The notes below the pieces were generated by a model that was not told where the DNA came from, searched no databases, and was given only the letters and a program-made list of their open reading frames with translations. This document shows positions 25,275-36,940 of a stretch of 64,000 bases of DNA, piece after piece. The translations under genes and the position numbers were made by a program. Each line of letters starts with the position of its first letter. Position 1 is the stretch's first letter. Source of the DNA: Lunularia cruciata (taxonomy: Eukaryota; Streptophyta; Marchantiopsida; Lunulariales; Lunulariaceae); NCBI GenBank assembly GCA_948567375.1, contig OX419759.1, forward strand, positions 287,303 to 351,302. The letters run 5' to 3'.

Positions 25275-25490
25275 AAAAGCTTCTCAAGAAGTTTCCTTGA
25301 GCCGCTTTCTTAGAGTGCAAGCCAAGTTGACTAGGAAGCTTCCCAAGAAGCTTCCTTCTAGAAACCGCCTACTTGGCATGCAAGCTAAGCTAGTTAGAAG
25401 CTTCTAGAAGCTTCCTTCTAGAAGCTACCCATTTGGAGCGCAAGTTAACTAGTTGGGAAGCTTCCCAAGAAGCTTCTTAGATGTTTCTAG
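25275..25490 (-). promoter_or_regulatory. Heat-shock-element-like array in element F LTR
   Basis: Dense alternating GAA/TTC pentamers. At 25397-25414 the sequence GAAGCTTCTAGAAGCTTC has four units in perfect 5-bp register, followed by another TTCTAGAA. Further GAAGCTTCC groups flank it. Heat-shock factors bind such nGAAnnTTCn repeats. The array lies upstream of the TATA box in element orientation. Function is inferred from the motif. Confidence 0.6.
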
Positions 25491-25570
25491 CATATTCTAG
25501 GCTAATTTGGCTTATTCTCTATTTTGTTAACCTTACTAACTACGTTGCTAAACTCCATATTGTTACATAT

Positions 25571-25580
25571 TCCCCCACCG
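25571..25580 (-). promoter_or_regulatory. Element F polypurine tract
   Basis: CGGTGGGGGA on the minus strand, three bases from the LTR start, the standard place for plus-strand priming. H has a matching tract just beyond 51439. Confidence 0.8.
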
Positions 25581-25589
25581 CTAGTTGGT

Positions 25590-27100
25590 GACATCCTTGT
25601 CGCCATTGAAGCTTCAAACTCCTAGATGGCTGTTTGTGCATTGTGGAGGTGAGAAAGAGGTTCCTATGTGGCAACATGAAGGGGATACCCTTTCCAAATG
25701 ACTTTGTACTCTGTATGTTGTTGGCGTCCTTGTTGGATGTGGTGATGCACGAGGATACAATAAACTTCATACGCCTCTGATCATTGATAGGGATAGGAGG
25801 ATGAGGAGGTTGGACTCAAGAGGAAAAATAAGAGAGGTTAGGAACAAAGGGTTTTAACTTGGAAACATGAAAGATAGGATGGATGAGCATATGAGAAGGC
25901 AAGGCAAGTTGATAAGCAAAAGGAGAGACAATTTTGGTGACATCAAAGGTCCTATCCAATTAGGGGCAAGTTTACAAACTTGGATATCAAGTGGGAGGGG
26001 TAGATTACTAGAGGATAGCATAGCTTTATCACCAACTTCAAAGGTGAGATCATGATGATGGTTGTCCGCATATTGTGTTTGATGTTTTTGAGCAACAAGG
26101 AGGTGAGATTTGGCTTGTTAGAGAGATTTGGATATGGTGGTCAAGAAGGTTGAAGTACGAGGGACCTGAGATGGGAGAGGAGTAAGAAAAGAATCTGGGA
26201 CAAGCGGATCTTGGCCAAAATTGAGAAAGAAAGGAGGCAATCTGGTGCTTGCTTGTTTAGAATTGTTCTATGCAAACTCCGTAACTTCATCAACATTCAT
26301 CCCAATTGGTATGGTGAATGTTGATGAAGGCACAAAGCATATCTTCCAAGGTAAGCTTTGCACATTCAGTTTTTCCATCAGTTTGAGGATGATAGGTAAT
26401 GGACATAACAAGTTTGGTATCAAGTATCTAGAAGAGGGCTTGGGACTTTTTGATGAAGCAAGGATCACGGTCGGAGATGAGTACACATGGCATCTCATGA
26501 TGCTTGAATAGATTACCAAAGTAGAGTTGCGCCAAGTTTGGAGCATCCGTAGTATCAACCGTTGGTGCCAAATGGATTTGCTTATTAAGCTTATCCACAA
26601 ACACCACAATTGTTGTGTGACCTTATTGTGTCTTAGGCAAGGAGGTGATGAAATCTAAGCTCACATGTTTCCAATGAGTAGTTGGAATGGGAATTGGTTG
26701 AAGGAGTCCACTTGGCTTCTAGTTACTGGCCTTGTTGCATTGAAAACTCTCATACAATTGACTAAACTCCCAAACATCTCATGTCATGTTGGGCCACCAA
26801 TATTGGCATTGGAGGGTACCCAAGGTCTTGTCCACCCCCATATGACCAACTATTGGTAGATCATGGGCTTCCTAAAGGCACACAAGTTGGAGATCACCTT
26901 TGGCTGGAACATAGATCCGATCCGCATGGAATAGAAGGCCTTCCTTGAAGGACAAGGTGTTGTACTCCTTGTTGCCTACTATCAAATGACCATGTACCAT
27001 TTGGAAAAAGGGATCTTGTTGTAGAACTGACCAAAACTTGTTATGGACCTTAGGGTCAATTGACACCATCATAATTGCCGCCGTGATGAGAGGAAGAGAC
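25590..27100 (-). pseudogene. Element F integrase with chromodomain
   Basis: The zinc-binding N-terminus lies near 27072-26872, the integrase core near 26700-26100 and the C-terminal domain to about 25800. A chromodomain at about 25760-25600 is marked by IWKGYP followed by ATWEP. Chromodomains of chromoviruses bind methylated histone H3 and steer integration to heterochromatin. The region is broken. A homologous 3' part is present in H. Confidence 0.82.
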
Positions 27101-27109
27101 TTAAAATCT

Positions 27110-28380
27110 GGTCATTGTGATAGAGCATCAGAGATGACATGGAACCGATCTGATTTGTATTCAAGTTTGATGTCAAACAATTTGAGTTGCTCTTCCCATC
27201 AATGATGTCAACTCTTCATGTGCTCCAAGTGCAAGGTCTAAAACAATGGCTTGTGATCAATTCACATGATCACTTGTTTCTCCAAGAGATAATGCCTCCA
27301 TACCTTGGTGGCATATACCATTGCAAGTTGTTCCCGATCTTGAGTAGAATAATTTCTTTCAGCTGTATTTAGTTGGTGAGATACAAAGGCAATGGGATGT
27401 AGTCCACTGGGGAATTCTTGTTGCAACACAACTCCAATTGTAAAGTTAGAAGCATCAAAATCAGCCATACAAGGTAGTTGAGGATCATATGGTTGAAGAA
27501 TGGGTCTTGAAGACACCATATGCTTTAACTTCTAGAATGCTTCTTCATGCTTGGTGGTCCATTGGAAGCTCAAGTTCTTTCCCAAGAGGTCAATCAATGG
27601 TGCAGCCACATGAGCATAATAGTAGATGAATTGTTGGTAAAAATTGGCCAATCCATTGAATGCATGTACTTCTATAGTATCCTTTGGGGTAAGCCAATAA
27701 ATAATGGCCTTGATTTTCTCTTCTTTCATCTTGATCCCCTCTGATGAGATCTTATGACCAAAGAAGGTAACCTCCTTTTGCCAAAAGGCACACTTTGACT
27801 TCTTGCAGTAAAATTTCCATTGTCATAGTCGTCTTAGGACTTCTCGTACATGATTCACGTGTTCTACCTTTGTCTTACTATAGATTTAAATATCATCCAA
27901 GAACACCACCACGGACCAATCTAATAGTCAATCCAACACCTAATGCATCTAATGCATGAAGACTATTGGAGCATTAGTGAGTCCAAAAGGTAGAACTCTC
28001 CACTCAAAATGCCCATACCTTGTGCGAAAGATAGTCTTTTGCACATCCTCTTTATCAATAGGAATTTGCCAATAGCTATTGCAAAGATCCAACTTGGAAA
28101 AGTAGCGTGCTCCACTTCGTTGATCAAGCAAGTCATCTATCCAAGGCAAGAGATATGCATTCTTCACGGTTTGCTTATTAAGCCCACAGCAATCAATACA
28201 AAAATGAAGTCCTCCATCCTTCTTTGGAACAAATAGTATCGGTGCTCCCCAAGGAGAGGTAATATGTTGTATGAAGTTCTTCTCCAACAACTTTGTAAGT
28301 GTTCTTCTCCAACTCCTTTGGTGAGAGCAAATAAATTGGTCTACTCACTAGAGTACTCCCTGGCAATAACTTGATCTTGA
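27110..28380 (-). pseudogene. Element F reverse transcriptase and RNase H
   Basis: Reverse transcriptase lies at about 28380-27600 ([23 protein letters not shown]). RNase H lies at about 27530-27110 (MADFDASNFTIGVVLQQE and ATKVWRHYL-type phrases). This order is standard for chromoviruses. Broken. Confidence 0.88.
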
Positions 28381-28554
28381 AGGGCATATCTCAATCAAAG
28401 GGTAATCCCTTTGGCAATCATCCAGAAACACATCCGCAAATTCTTGAACTATCCAATCAACCATTGCTTGATGAGGCTCTTGGACCTCCTTAGATTGTTC
28501 TTGTGCAATAGGTTTGATCCCCACTATAAATATAGACTTATCTTCCTCCAAAGC

Positions 28555-29169
28555 TTACTCTATGGCTACTTTACTAACCAAATTTCCTTCCAGGGACTCA
28601 TCTCTCTTCCAAGCTTGCTCCATGGTTGCCTTCTTGGCAAACTTCCCATCTTGGGACTCATCTTCCTTCAAAGTTTGCTCTATGGCTACCTTCTTGAAAA
28701 ACTTTCCGTCTTGGGACTGACTATTCTTAGGTGTCTTACTTAGAGGTGCCAGACAACCTAGTCGGAAATTCTTACCTTGGGGTTGTACTTGAATTTGTTG
28801 TCGGGTCCAATCAAATTGAACCTTATGACGTTCAAGCCAAGGTAGACCAAAAATGATATCATAGTGTAAAGGTGCCACTACAAACCTCATACACTCCAAA
28901 TACTCCTTCCCAATCTTGAAGGTAATAGGTTGTGAGGTACAAAATGCAAAACCTTGTCTACCATTCGCAATCATCAAACTACTTCCAATCATTGGCTTGA
29001 TAGGAATACACAATTCGTTTGCTACTTGCATAGACATAAAATTCTCCAAACTTCTAGAATCAACCACAATCCTACAACCTTGATTAGATATTGTACATTG
29101 CAAGTGAAGCAAACTTGCATAGGTTGAGCCTTCAATCCCATTGAAACTACTCAAGTTCCCAATAGGCAA
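28555..29169 (-). pseudogene. Element F aspartic protease
   Basis: Open frame of 204 codons covering the retropepsin fold. The region around IVVDS is the active-site loop, and FGLPWLERH is the characteristic C-terminal phrase of gypsy proteases. The frame then continues into a Lys/Glu-rich linker made of short near-repeats (SQDGKF, AKKATMEQ) before reverse transcriptase. Confidence 0.8.
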
Positions 29170-29199
29170 CTCAAAATCTCCTATTGGGATTCTTTGTTT

Positions 29200-30185
29200 C
29201 CCTAATCATTTTGTTCCACAAACTCCATCTGGGTAACTTGTTGAGGTCACTCATCCTAAGTGGACATTCAGCAATGTGATGTCCAACTTGGTAGCAATAA
29301 AAGCAACCTATGTTTTGTCACAATCTTTCTCTATCTATTGTACAAAGTGGTTTTCAGTGGATAGCATCAATCTCCATTGGTACTGGTTCTTCCACTCGTG
29401 CGTAGTGTACTAGTAGGCTTTGTGTAGGTCGAGGTCAAGATCAAGTTGTCACAACCAAGGAATCAAAACACTCACCCAATTGCATGGCTTCTTCTACGTT
29501 TTGTGGCTCCCGCATGGTCACCTCTAATTTGGTTCATGACTTCAATCCTCGCACAAATTGATCTAGAACTTCACCTTCTTGAATATTTGAAATTTGCATG
29601 AGGTGTTCCAAAATTGTGTGATGTAGCTCCTTACTAAGCCAATCTGCTTCAACTCTGCCAATTTATCTTGAGTGGCATTTATAGTTTGAAATCGACCAAG
29701 TATTGCATCCTTGAATTCTGCCCATATCAAAATTGGTGCAACAATCTGTCATTCAGCTTGCTCCACTTGGAATCACCACCAAAGTTTTGCCACACCATCC
29801 AATTGGCTAGAAGCCAAGAGAATCTTTTTTGCTTGTCTTGAAGATTGGTCGCTTCAAAGTAACATTCATAGTCAAATACAAAATTCTCCACGGTGCTTGG
29901 AAGATTCTTCAAACACCTTGGATTTTGGAAATCAAATGCAATCTTCTCCATCTCAAACTAGTGCTCTCTCTATATGTTCTTATTGTTGTTGGTCTTGTTC
30001 ATCCAACAATTGAGTAAGATGCTCGATTTGTTGTTGCATTGCAAGGATAACGTCCGGTATTGCCGCCATAGCTATTACTCTATTCCACTACTCTCAATTT
30101 ATCTAATTGATTAGCACATAGGTACAACACGTCTACCTTTCTTGATAAGTTACTACATAAAGTATCAAGGGTTTCTCATACACGG
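29200..30185 (-). pseudogene. Element F gag
   Basis: A CCHC zinc knuckle (CFYCYQVGHHIAEC) lies near 29315-29270, and the capsid-like part with FEATNLQDKQK is near 29870. Insertion of E1 at 30186 separates gag from the leader and 5' LTR. Broken. Confidence 0.75.
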
Positions 30186-31565
30186 TGTGGTACATACATT
30201 TTCATTTTGGACGAGTTTTAAAGAAGAAGTGCCTTGTTGAAACCAAATGGAGAAGAAATGAGGGGAAACCTCTGTTTTGATCAAGCCTGAAGAAGTCAAC
30301 TTTGTATAGGAGGAAGAAGGACTCGGATTGGATCAAACCAAAAGAAGCTTACTTTGTGTCAGAGGAGGGAAAAACTTGGACCAAATGCCGAAGGAAGGTT
30401 TCTTTGCATCGGAATGAAGGTTACAAGTCAGGAATACTATAGGAGCCCTATCTCAATAACCAAAAATCCAAATCAAGTGTGCTATATTGCATTAGAATTT
30501 TCTAATTTAGGGCTTCCTATTGGCACCAAAATTTCAAAGTTTGGAGGCATGTAGAAGAAGTTACAAGTATTTGAAGTTTTGGGAGTAGATGTACATAGTA
30601 ATTTGGTGTCTTCAGGTCAATGTGACTTTGAACTTGAGACTTTGGATTTTGGACTTCAGGTTTACATGACTTTGGGTCTAAAGACTTTACCTCAAGACAA
30701 ACATGATTCAACTCGAGGTAGTCGGACCTTTGAGTGCAGTGAAGGGGACTTTGGAAATCTTACCAAAGGTGTTAGAGGAAGTTAGAGTAAAGAAAAAAGA
30801 TATTTAGAATACCCATCACTTCAATTTCAGTTCTGATTGAAGATAAGATAGAATTAGAAGAGAAATAGCCCTAGTGAATAAACCCAAAGTGTAAGATTAG
30901 ATAGTAAATGTCTTCGGGTCAATTACATGAGCAATTAAGGGAAAGTGGGTTGCAAATTGAAGGTGTAGATAATATATCCATGCTTTCAATTACAATTCTT
31001 GATGATGACATAATAGGATTAGTAAAGGAATTGATAGTAAGTAAAACCTGAAGTAGATGACATAAGAGTGCAGATGACTTTGGAGTTACCATCAAGATGT
31101 TAGAGAAGAGTGGGTCGGGAGATAAGGAGCTAGAAGGATTACACACTAGTGGAATTGCAGATTAGTGAAGAGAAATGTTAGAATTAGTAGAAGATTTAAG
31201 AGTTGTGAAACCCGAGGATAGATTAGTAGTGAGTGAAGTTACTTTGGGGTGGAACACAATTTTGAGGTGAAGTAGTTTTGCAGTGAAGTGTTGTTTTTGG
31301 GAGAGCCTAAATCATCACAATCAAGATTGTTTGGAAAGATTTGATGGAGTTGTGATTAAAGAGTGTTAATTTATGACAAGACTATGAGTCAGTGCTTGTT
31401 ACTCTCTTCTGGGTGTGGTTTCTACCTGAGAGATTAAAGACGCAACCAAGAAGAATTGAAAATTGTTACTGTTTGACTTCATATTTGGAAATTTCTGACC
31501 AGTATCTTTGCGGGAACGGACTTTACTTACTTGATTATCGCAAAAGTGATATTTGGGTTGTCACA
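30186..31565 (+). mobile_element. E1: solo-LTR-like E-family insertion
   Basis: Begins TGTGGTACATACATTTT and ends GGGTTGTCACA. It is flanked by CACGG (30181-30185) and CACGA (31566-31570), a 5-bp target duplication with one mismatch. It inserted into the gag region of F, so it is younger than F. It is about 450 bp shorter than E2, lacking most of the block between 40080 and 40610 of E2. No internal retrotransposon domains. Confidence 0.85.
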
Positions 31566-31717
31566 CACGATGATCATATGCAAAAAAAAAAATCATGCCC
31601 AAAGCGCAAAATGATGAATTGTGTGAAACGATGCTTGGTTTATATTTGGACATGAAAATCCCAATGGTTTGGCGGAAGTGGATTTGGTGGTCCATAAATT
31701 CCATCCATCCTATTCTT

Positions 31718-31729
31718 GCTCTAATACCA
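31718..31729 (-). promoter_or_regulatory. Element F primer-binding site (tRNA-iMet)
   Basis: TGGTATTAGAGC on the minus strand, one base after the 5' LTR. It matches the initiator-Met tRNA complement at 11 of 12 positions. Confidence 0.88.
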
Positions 31730-31730
31730 A

Positions 31731-32141
31731 TGTAAAAGACCAAGACCAAGGAGAGAAATAGGAGAATGCAAGCTCACATTGGGACGCTTGAATGAGGGAA
31801 AACTCCAAATGCCTAGCATGAGCTTTGGCTTTGGTATTTATAGGTAGCATACAAAGCCCTTGAGAAGCTTCTCAAGAAGCTTCCTTGAACCGCTTTCTTA
31901 GAGTGCAAGCCAAGTTAACTAGGAAACTTCTCAAGAAGCTTTCTTCTAGAAGCGTCTACTTGGCATGCAAGCTAAGCTAGTTAGAATCTTCTAGAAGCTA
32001 CCTACTTGGAGCACAAGTTAACTAGTTGGGAAGCTTCCCCAAGAAGCTTCTTAGATGCTTCTAGAATATTCTAGGCTAATTTGGCTTATTCTCTAATTTG
32101 TTAGCTTTACTAACTACATTGCTAAACTCCTTATTGTTACA
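31731..32141 (-). repeat. Element F 5' LTR
   Basis: 411 bp, pairs with 25143-25567. It contains the TATA box at 31833-31844 and a shorter heat-shock-element-like array, including GAATCTTCTAGAAG near 31984. Outer flank CCATT. Confidence 0.93.
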
Positions 32142-32212
32142 CCATTTATGGAGAACTAAGCAATATAAAAGATACAAATCTGGTGATTTTTGAATAAATT
32201 CTCTTTATAATT

Positions 32213-33760
32213 TGACAAAGTAGACAACTCCAAACATGTTCCATCACATCATTATTCATCTTGGGCCAATAGTAATGGTGTTTGATTGCATCCAAGGTCT
32301 TATCTATTCCACCATGACATACAAAGGTAGAATCATGACATTTTGCTAGGATGGTGGTTCTTAGATCCGTATCATCTAGGATTCACAACCTACCATCATG
32401 GTGAGTCCTTGGGTGTTGATGATGCCTTTGGATGATTGAGTACATACAATCTATCGATTAGTTTTTGTTGGAGCAAGAATCCTAGGCTAGAATTCAAGAT
32501 TCATTTTGATTTCCACCACTAAATTGTTTACCATTGGTATTCAAGTGAATGCATCTACAAGTTGCTTCTTGCCTTCCACATATCTGATTTTCATGTTGAA
32601 TTATTGTCTCCATTCTGCCCACCAAATTTTTCAATGAGAAAGATCCTTTTGTGTGTCAAGATAGACTAGAGGTTTGTGGTCCGTCTCTACCACAAATGCC
32701 TTCTCACACAAATAGTGCTTCCAATGCTTATTTGCAAGAACAATGGCCAACTCTTCTTATTTGATGGTGTGCTATTTTCATTTTGCCAATAGCAACTTAG
32801 AAGAGAAACACGCAATTGGGTGCCATCTATCTTGCCATTCTTGTTGTAGGACTGCTCCTATTGCTACGCTTGATGCATCCATACCCATCTTGATTGGAAG
32901 TTTTGGGTCATACCATTTCAAGATTGATGGACATAGTAATATGTCTTTCAACTCTTGAAAGGTCAATTCTTGTGCGGTTCCATATATCTACTTCTTTCCT
33001 TTGCCCAATAGTGTTGTTAGAGGTTGTGCAATCTTGGAGAAGTCCTTGATAAATTGTGATAAACCCCGTCAATCCTAAGGAACTCTTGAGTTGAGTTTGA
33101 TCTTCTAGAGCACTCTATTTTTGAATGACCTCTATTTTATCTATTAACACTTGGATACCCTCTACACTTACTCTATGCCCTAAGTAGTCTACTTCAAATT
33201 TGAAAAACTCACACTTTAAGATTTTGGCATACAATTGATTCTGTCATAGAATTTGGAAGACTTTGCATAGATATTGCTTGTGCTTTATATGTGTCCTATT
33301 GTAGACTAAGATATCAAGAAAAATGATAATAGATTTATACAAGTATGGATGAAATATATCATTCATCAAACCCATGAAAGTGGATGGACCATTAGTGAGG
33401 CCAAACGGCATCACCAAGTACTCAAAGTGACCATACTTTGTTTGAAAAGCCATTTTGTGTATGTCTTCTTCTGCAATCCTGATTTGGTTGTAACCGCTTT
33501 GCAAATCAAGTTTGATGAAGTGCATTGTTCCATTTAGTTGATCGAACAAGTCATTGATGCAAGGTAATGGGTATTTTTTCTTCACCGTTTGTTGATTTAG
33601 TCCTTGGTAGTCAATGCACATGCGTATTGTTCCATCCTTCTTCTTCACAAACAATACAAGAGTCCCATATGGTGATATGTTGTGTTGGATTAACCCCTTT
33701 TGCAACATATCCTTGATTTGAGCCTTACACTCCTCCAACTCATGAGGTGATAGTCAATAT
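32213..33760 (-). pseudogene. Element J reverse transcriptase, RNase H and integrase start
   Basis: Reverse transcriptase at 33738-33120 carries [22 protein letters not shown] and FLDILVYN. RNase H follows at about 33110-32690 (MGMDASSVAIGAVLQQE). The N-terminal integrase part ends abruptly near 32213. Close to the corresponding block of G. Broken. Confidence 0.85.
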
Positions 33761-34099
33761 GAGACCTTACAAGGAGGTGTCTTCCCAAGATGCATCTCAA
33801 TTTGATGATCTACTTTCTTTTTTGGTAGTAAACCTATAGGTAATTCATCTAGAAAGTCATCTTGGAACTCATTGACAATCTTTCAATTTCTCTTTTGTCC
33901 ATTATGTTGTGCACTCTGGACTTCTCTTGTTAACCCATGAAACAACTATTTTTTTAGCAATAGATGTGGTCTTTATGACATACAAAGGCAACTCTTGCCT
34001 TTGTGATCTTCCTTTAATCCCAAAGATCTTTCATTGACTATTTTTCACTACTTTCTTTCTCCAATCCACTATGGGGTTGTAGTGCTCCATCCATGACAT

Positions 34100-36040
34100 A
34101 CCTAAGATTGCATCATAACGAGCTAGTTGTATCACTTGCCACTTGATTGCTTCTTGATACTCTTTTATAGAGAGTATTATCTTTCTAGGTAACAACTCAA
34201 TCCTCTCTATCTAACCATTAGGTAGCTTTTCATTGTCCTTCTCATCCTTCTCTAGTTCTATCTTCAACCTTATTGCAACAAAGTGAGACAAAAAAATCTT
34301 TGTTGCTCCAAGGTCTATTAACACTCTTACCAAATTACCTTCTAGCACTCCATTTACAACAATTAATTGTGTGTTTATCTTCCTCTCTCTTTGCACACTC
34401 TTCTTCTTCCTCCCCATGCTTTTACTCTTCTTCACCAAGCCAATAAGGCAGTGAGGTGCATTTATTAGCAATGTTTGCTTTTTGATGCAATTTCCATATC
34501 CTCCTCTTCAATTTGTCTCTCCATGTGGTTTAGAGGTCACTTAAATAAAGGCTAAGGGCCTCAAAGATGACAAGCATGACAATTAATGGTTATATGCCCA
34601 ATTTGGCTACAATTGTAATATCATGGTTGTTTTGCTCAAGCCCCTTCTCCTTATGGAGCTCTTTCTCTCCTTTCTTTGACCCATCCTCATTCTCCTTAGA
34701 GAGGACTTGCTCCTCTATCTTGGAACTAAATGTTGCCCAATTCCATAAATACTGGTCCACCAAAATGGTGTGTCTTGGTCCAATATTTTTGCATCACTAT
34801 TATTGCTTCACCTTCTCCACATGCCCTTGCTATTCTTTGGATGCAAGTAATGGCTTCAAAAATAATACAAGGATTTTACACCAATACCTCTTGGCAAATC
34901 CGCTCTTTTGATCCTCTCTTGAAATTTTGAGAGCTTTGGCTAGACTCGTATCAATTATCACAACCTGTAGATCCAGAAATACTTCCATATACTCTTGTAT
35001 GCTATTCTTCTACTTCAACCCCCATAGTCTGGTTTGGGCCATTTGCACAAAATCCACAGATTGGAAATTCTTGAGCAACCCTTCTTGCATGGCTGTCCAA
35101 GTGACCTCTCTTCCTTCTATCAACAATGATTATTCCCAAGCATCATACCATGTGAGGGTCTTATTGGTCAAGTACCCACACACAAACACACATGTAGAAT
35201 CCTCAATGATCTCCATTGTGAACAATCAAATAAATTAATTCATTCTTGAAATCTAATTTTCCACTACTTCCATGGAATGCTATCCCTTGTAAGGCTTGAT
35301 GTTGCATGTCTTTTTCATTCGTAGTGACAATGTGGCTTGATTGTTGATTGGAATTGATGTCATTGGCATTCATAACTCTCCAAGTACTTTGAATGTTGGT
35401 GTTGGTTGATGAGACAACTCCCCTTCTTGCATTACTTGATCCTTCTTTATAGCACTTTCTTGATTTTTCAATTCCTCCATGGTCATCTTTATTTCTTGAA
35501 ACTCATTCAACATCCCCTAGATTCCTTGCATCAAGTCCTGCAACTACGGATCCATGATTCCTACACACAACCAATGTTCACTAGCTACTTCTTACTTCAA
35601 TAGAGGGTTAGAATGATCACCAGGGAGGGTGAAAAAACTATGGGGACTACCACTGGAACCTCAAAAGCTATCATTTTTGATAATATTCCTCACTAAAATT
35701 GTGGACTACAAAATCCCTAAACATCCATTTTGGTCTAACTACATAACAGATTTCTACTTGGGTGTTGAAAGGGTGAGGATCCGGTACATTCAGATCCATA
35801 ACCTCATAATAGAATGTAAATTATCAAATCCTCCTCTCTATCATATACCACCACATGTAAAATCAATAGGTTTGGTGAATTCATCACTCTATCCATGAAT
35901 TCTACTCCAAAGTGATAAACTAGCAATACTCTCATTTGCTCATGCTACATATATATAATCTTGATGTGGAATGGATTCAAGAATGGGAAGCTAGGTGTAG
36001 GAAATTGTCCTTGTAGTGCATCCATCTCAGCCGTTCTCTA
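34100..36040 (-). pseudogene. Element J gag and protease
   Basis: Protease at about 34471-34100 has VLIDLGATKIFLS, the retropepsin active-site region as it appears in this family. gag extends upstream to about 36040, aligning with G 58790-60235. Broken. Confidence 0.75.
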
Positions 36041-36151
36041 ACGTCCTTTCCAAGTCTAGCAATTGCAATATGTTCTCTACCTCATATTATTCAATTTCAA
36101 TAGCTTGTGCTCTTCCAAGAGAGATGATCCACTCTCTTGGATTAAGATACC

Positions 36152-36164
36152 CACTTTGATACCA
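36152..36164 (-). promoter_or_regulatory. Element J primer-binding site (tRNA-iMet)
   Basis: TGGTATCAAAGTG on the minus strand, next to the 5' LTR. Close to the initiator-Met complement TGGTATCAGAG used by G. Confidence 0.8.
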
Positions 36165-36165
36165 T

Positions 36166-36902
36166 TGTAATACTCTAAGGAAAAGAGAACTCTTCAAGAG
36201 AGATACAAGAGAGAAAACACAAATTTCACACTCAATCCTCTGATACCCCAAGGAGCACCCTCTCTTTATTATATAGCCAAAGAGGATCTACTCCAAGGAA
36301 GCTCCACCATAGGATTAGGTACATGGATAGGTGACCTATCAGCAAGTACTACCCTAAGTTTACTTGCTTAGATGGGTGATATGTCAATCTTGGTTGCATC
36401 TGGTTGGTCAAACAAGCTTTGACTAGAGGGAGTCTTTTAGAGAATCTTCTTGGAGGAATCTCAAAATCACATGGGTGAAATATTATTGGAAAGCTCTTGG
36501 TGAGAAAAACCAAGCAGGAGGAAAGGCCAACCTCTTCTTTGTTGGGATGAAATTGCACATTTTTAGGTCTAATTCATCCGTTTAGGTCTCCAAAATTACC
36601 TCCAATGTTTTCAGGCCTATTTTGGCTTCTATCCTATTAGCAGAAGTGCTCTTTTGGCAATAATTCTATCTGATCTATGTTCTCCATCATGTGTAACATC
36701 CTCCCAAATGTTAACACCCCAAGTTTCATCTTGAGATCATATGCCTAACTATTGATTCTAAAGTTTCCAAGTTTCTAGTCTATTAGTACTCTTTTGGTAA
36801 TACCTCTATTTTATCTGCATAGTCCATCATGTATAACATCCTTCTACATGTTAGCAAACCAAATTTCATCTCTAGATCATCTATCTACCTATTGATATTA
36901 CA
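36166..36902 (-). repeat. Element J 5' LTR
   Basis: 737 bp with TGTAATACTC at the left edge and GATATTACA at the right. It aligns with the LTRs of G. It contains two diverged copies of a ~140-bp unit built around ATTAGNAGAAG..CTCTTTTGG and TGTAACATCCTNC. Confidence 0.85.
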
Positions 36903-36922
36903 ATTTACCACCCTAGGTCTAT

Positions 36923-36940
36923 CACTACAAGAAATTTTGA
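36923..36940 (+). repeat. Possible CACTA transposon terminus
   Basis: CACTACAAGAAATTTTGA matches the conserved plant CACTA (CMC/EnSpm) terminal start CACTACAAGAAA over 12 bases. No inverted partner or transposase was found to the right, so this is at most one end of a decayed or MITE-like element, or a chance match. Confidence 0.3.

Larger units (their letters stand above)
25143..25567 (-). repeat. Element F 3' LTR
   Basis: 425 bp. On the minus strand it starts TGTAACAATA and ends GTCTTTTACA. It pairs with 31731-32141. Outer flank CCATT. Confidence 0.93.
25143..32141 (-). mobile_element. Element F: chromovirus (Ty3/gypsy), Reina-like size
   Basis: Complete in outline on the minus strand: 5' LTR 31731-32141, iMet primer site, gag, protease, reverse transcriptase, RNase H, integrase, chromodomain, polypurine tract, 3' LTR 25143-25567. 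CCATT flanks both ends (25138-25142 and 32142-32146) as a perfect target duplication. Without the 1.38-kb E1 insert it is about 5.6 kb. LTRs differ by roughly 8-9% by eye. It is broken, with more than ten interruptions. Confidence 0.93.
32213..36902 (-). mobile_element. Element J: truncated chromovirus of the G family
   Basis: Minus strand: 5' LTR 36166-36902, iMet primer site, gag, protease, reverse transcriptase, RNase H and the start of integrase, ending near 32213. The integrase core, chromodomain and 3' LTR are missing. About 70 bp of other sequence separates its broken end from the target duplication of F, so the F insertion did not cause the truncation. Roughly ten breaks. Confidence 0.85.
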
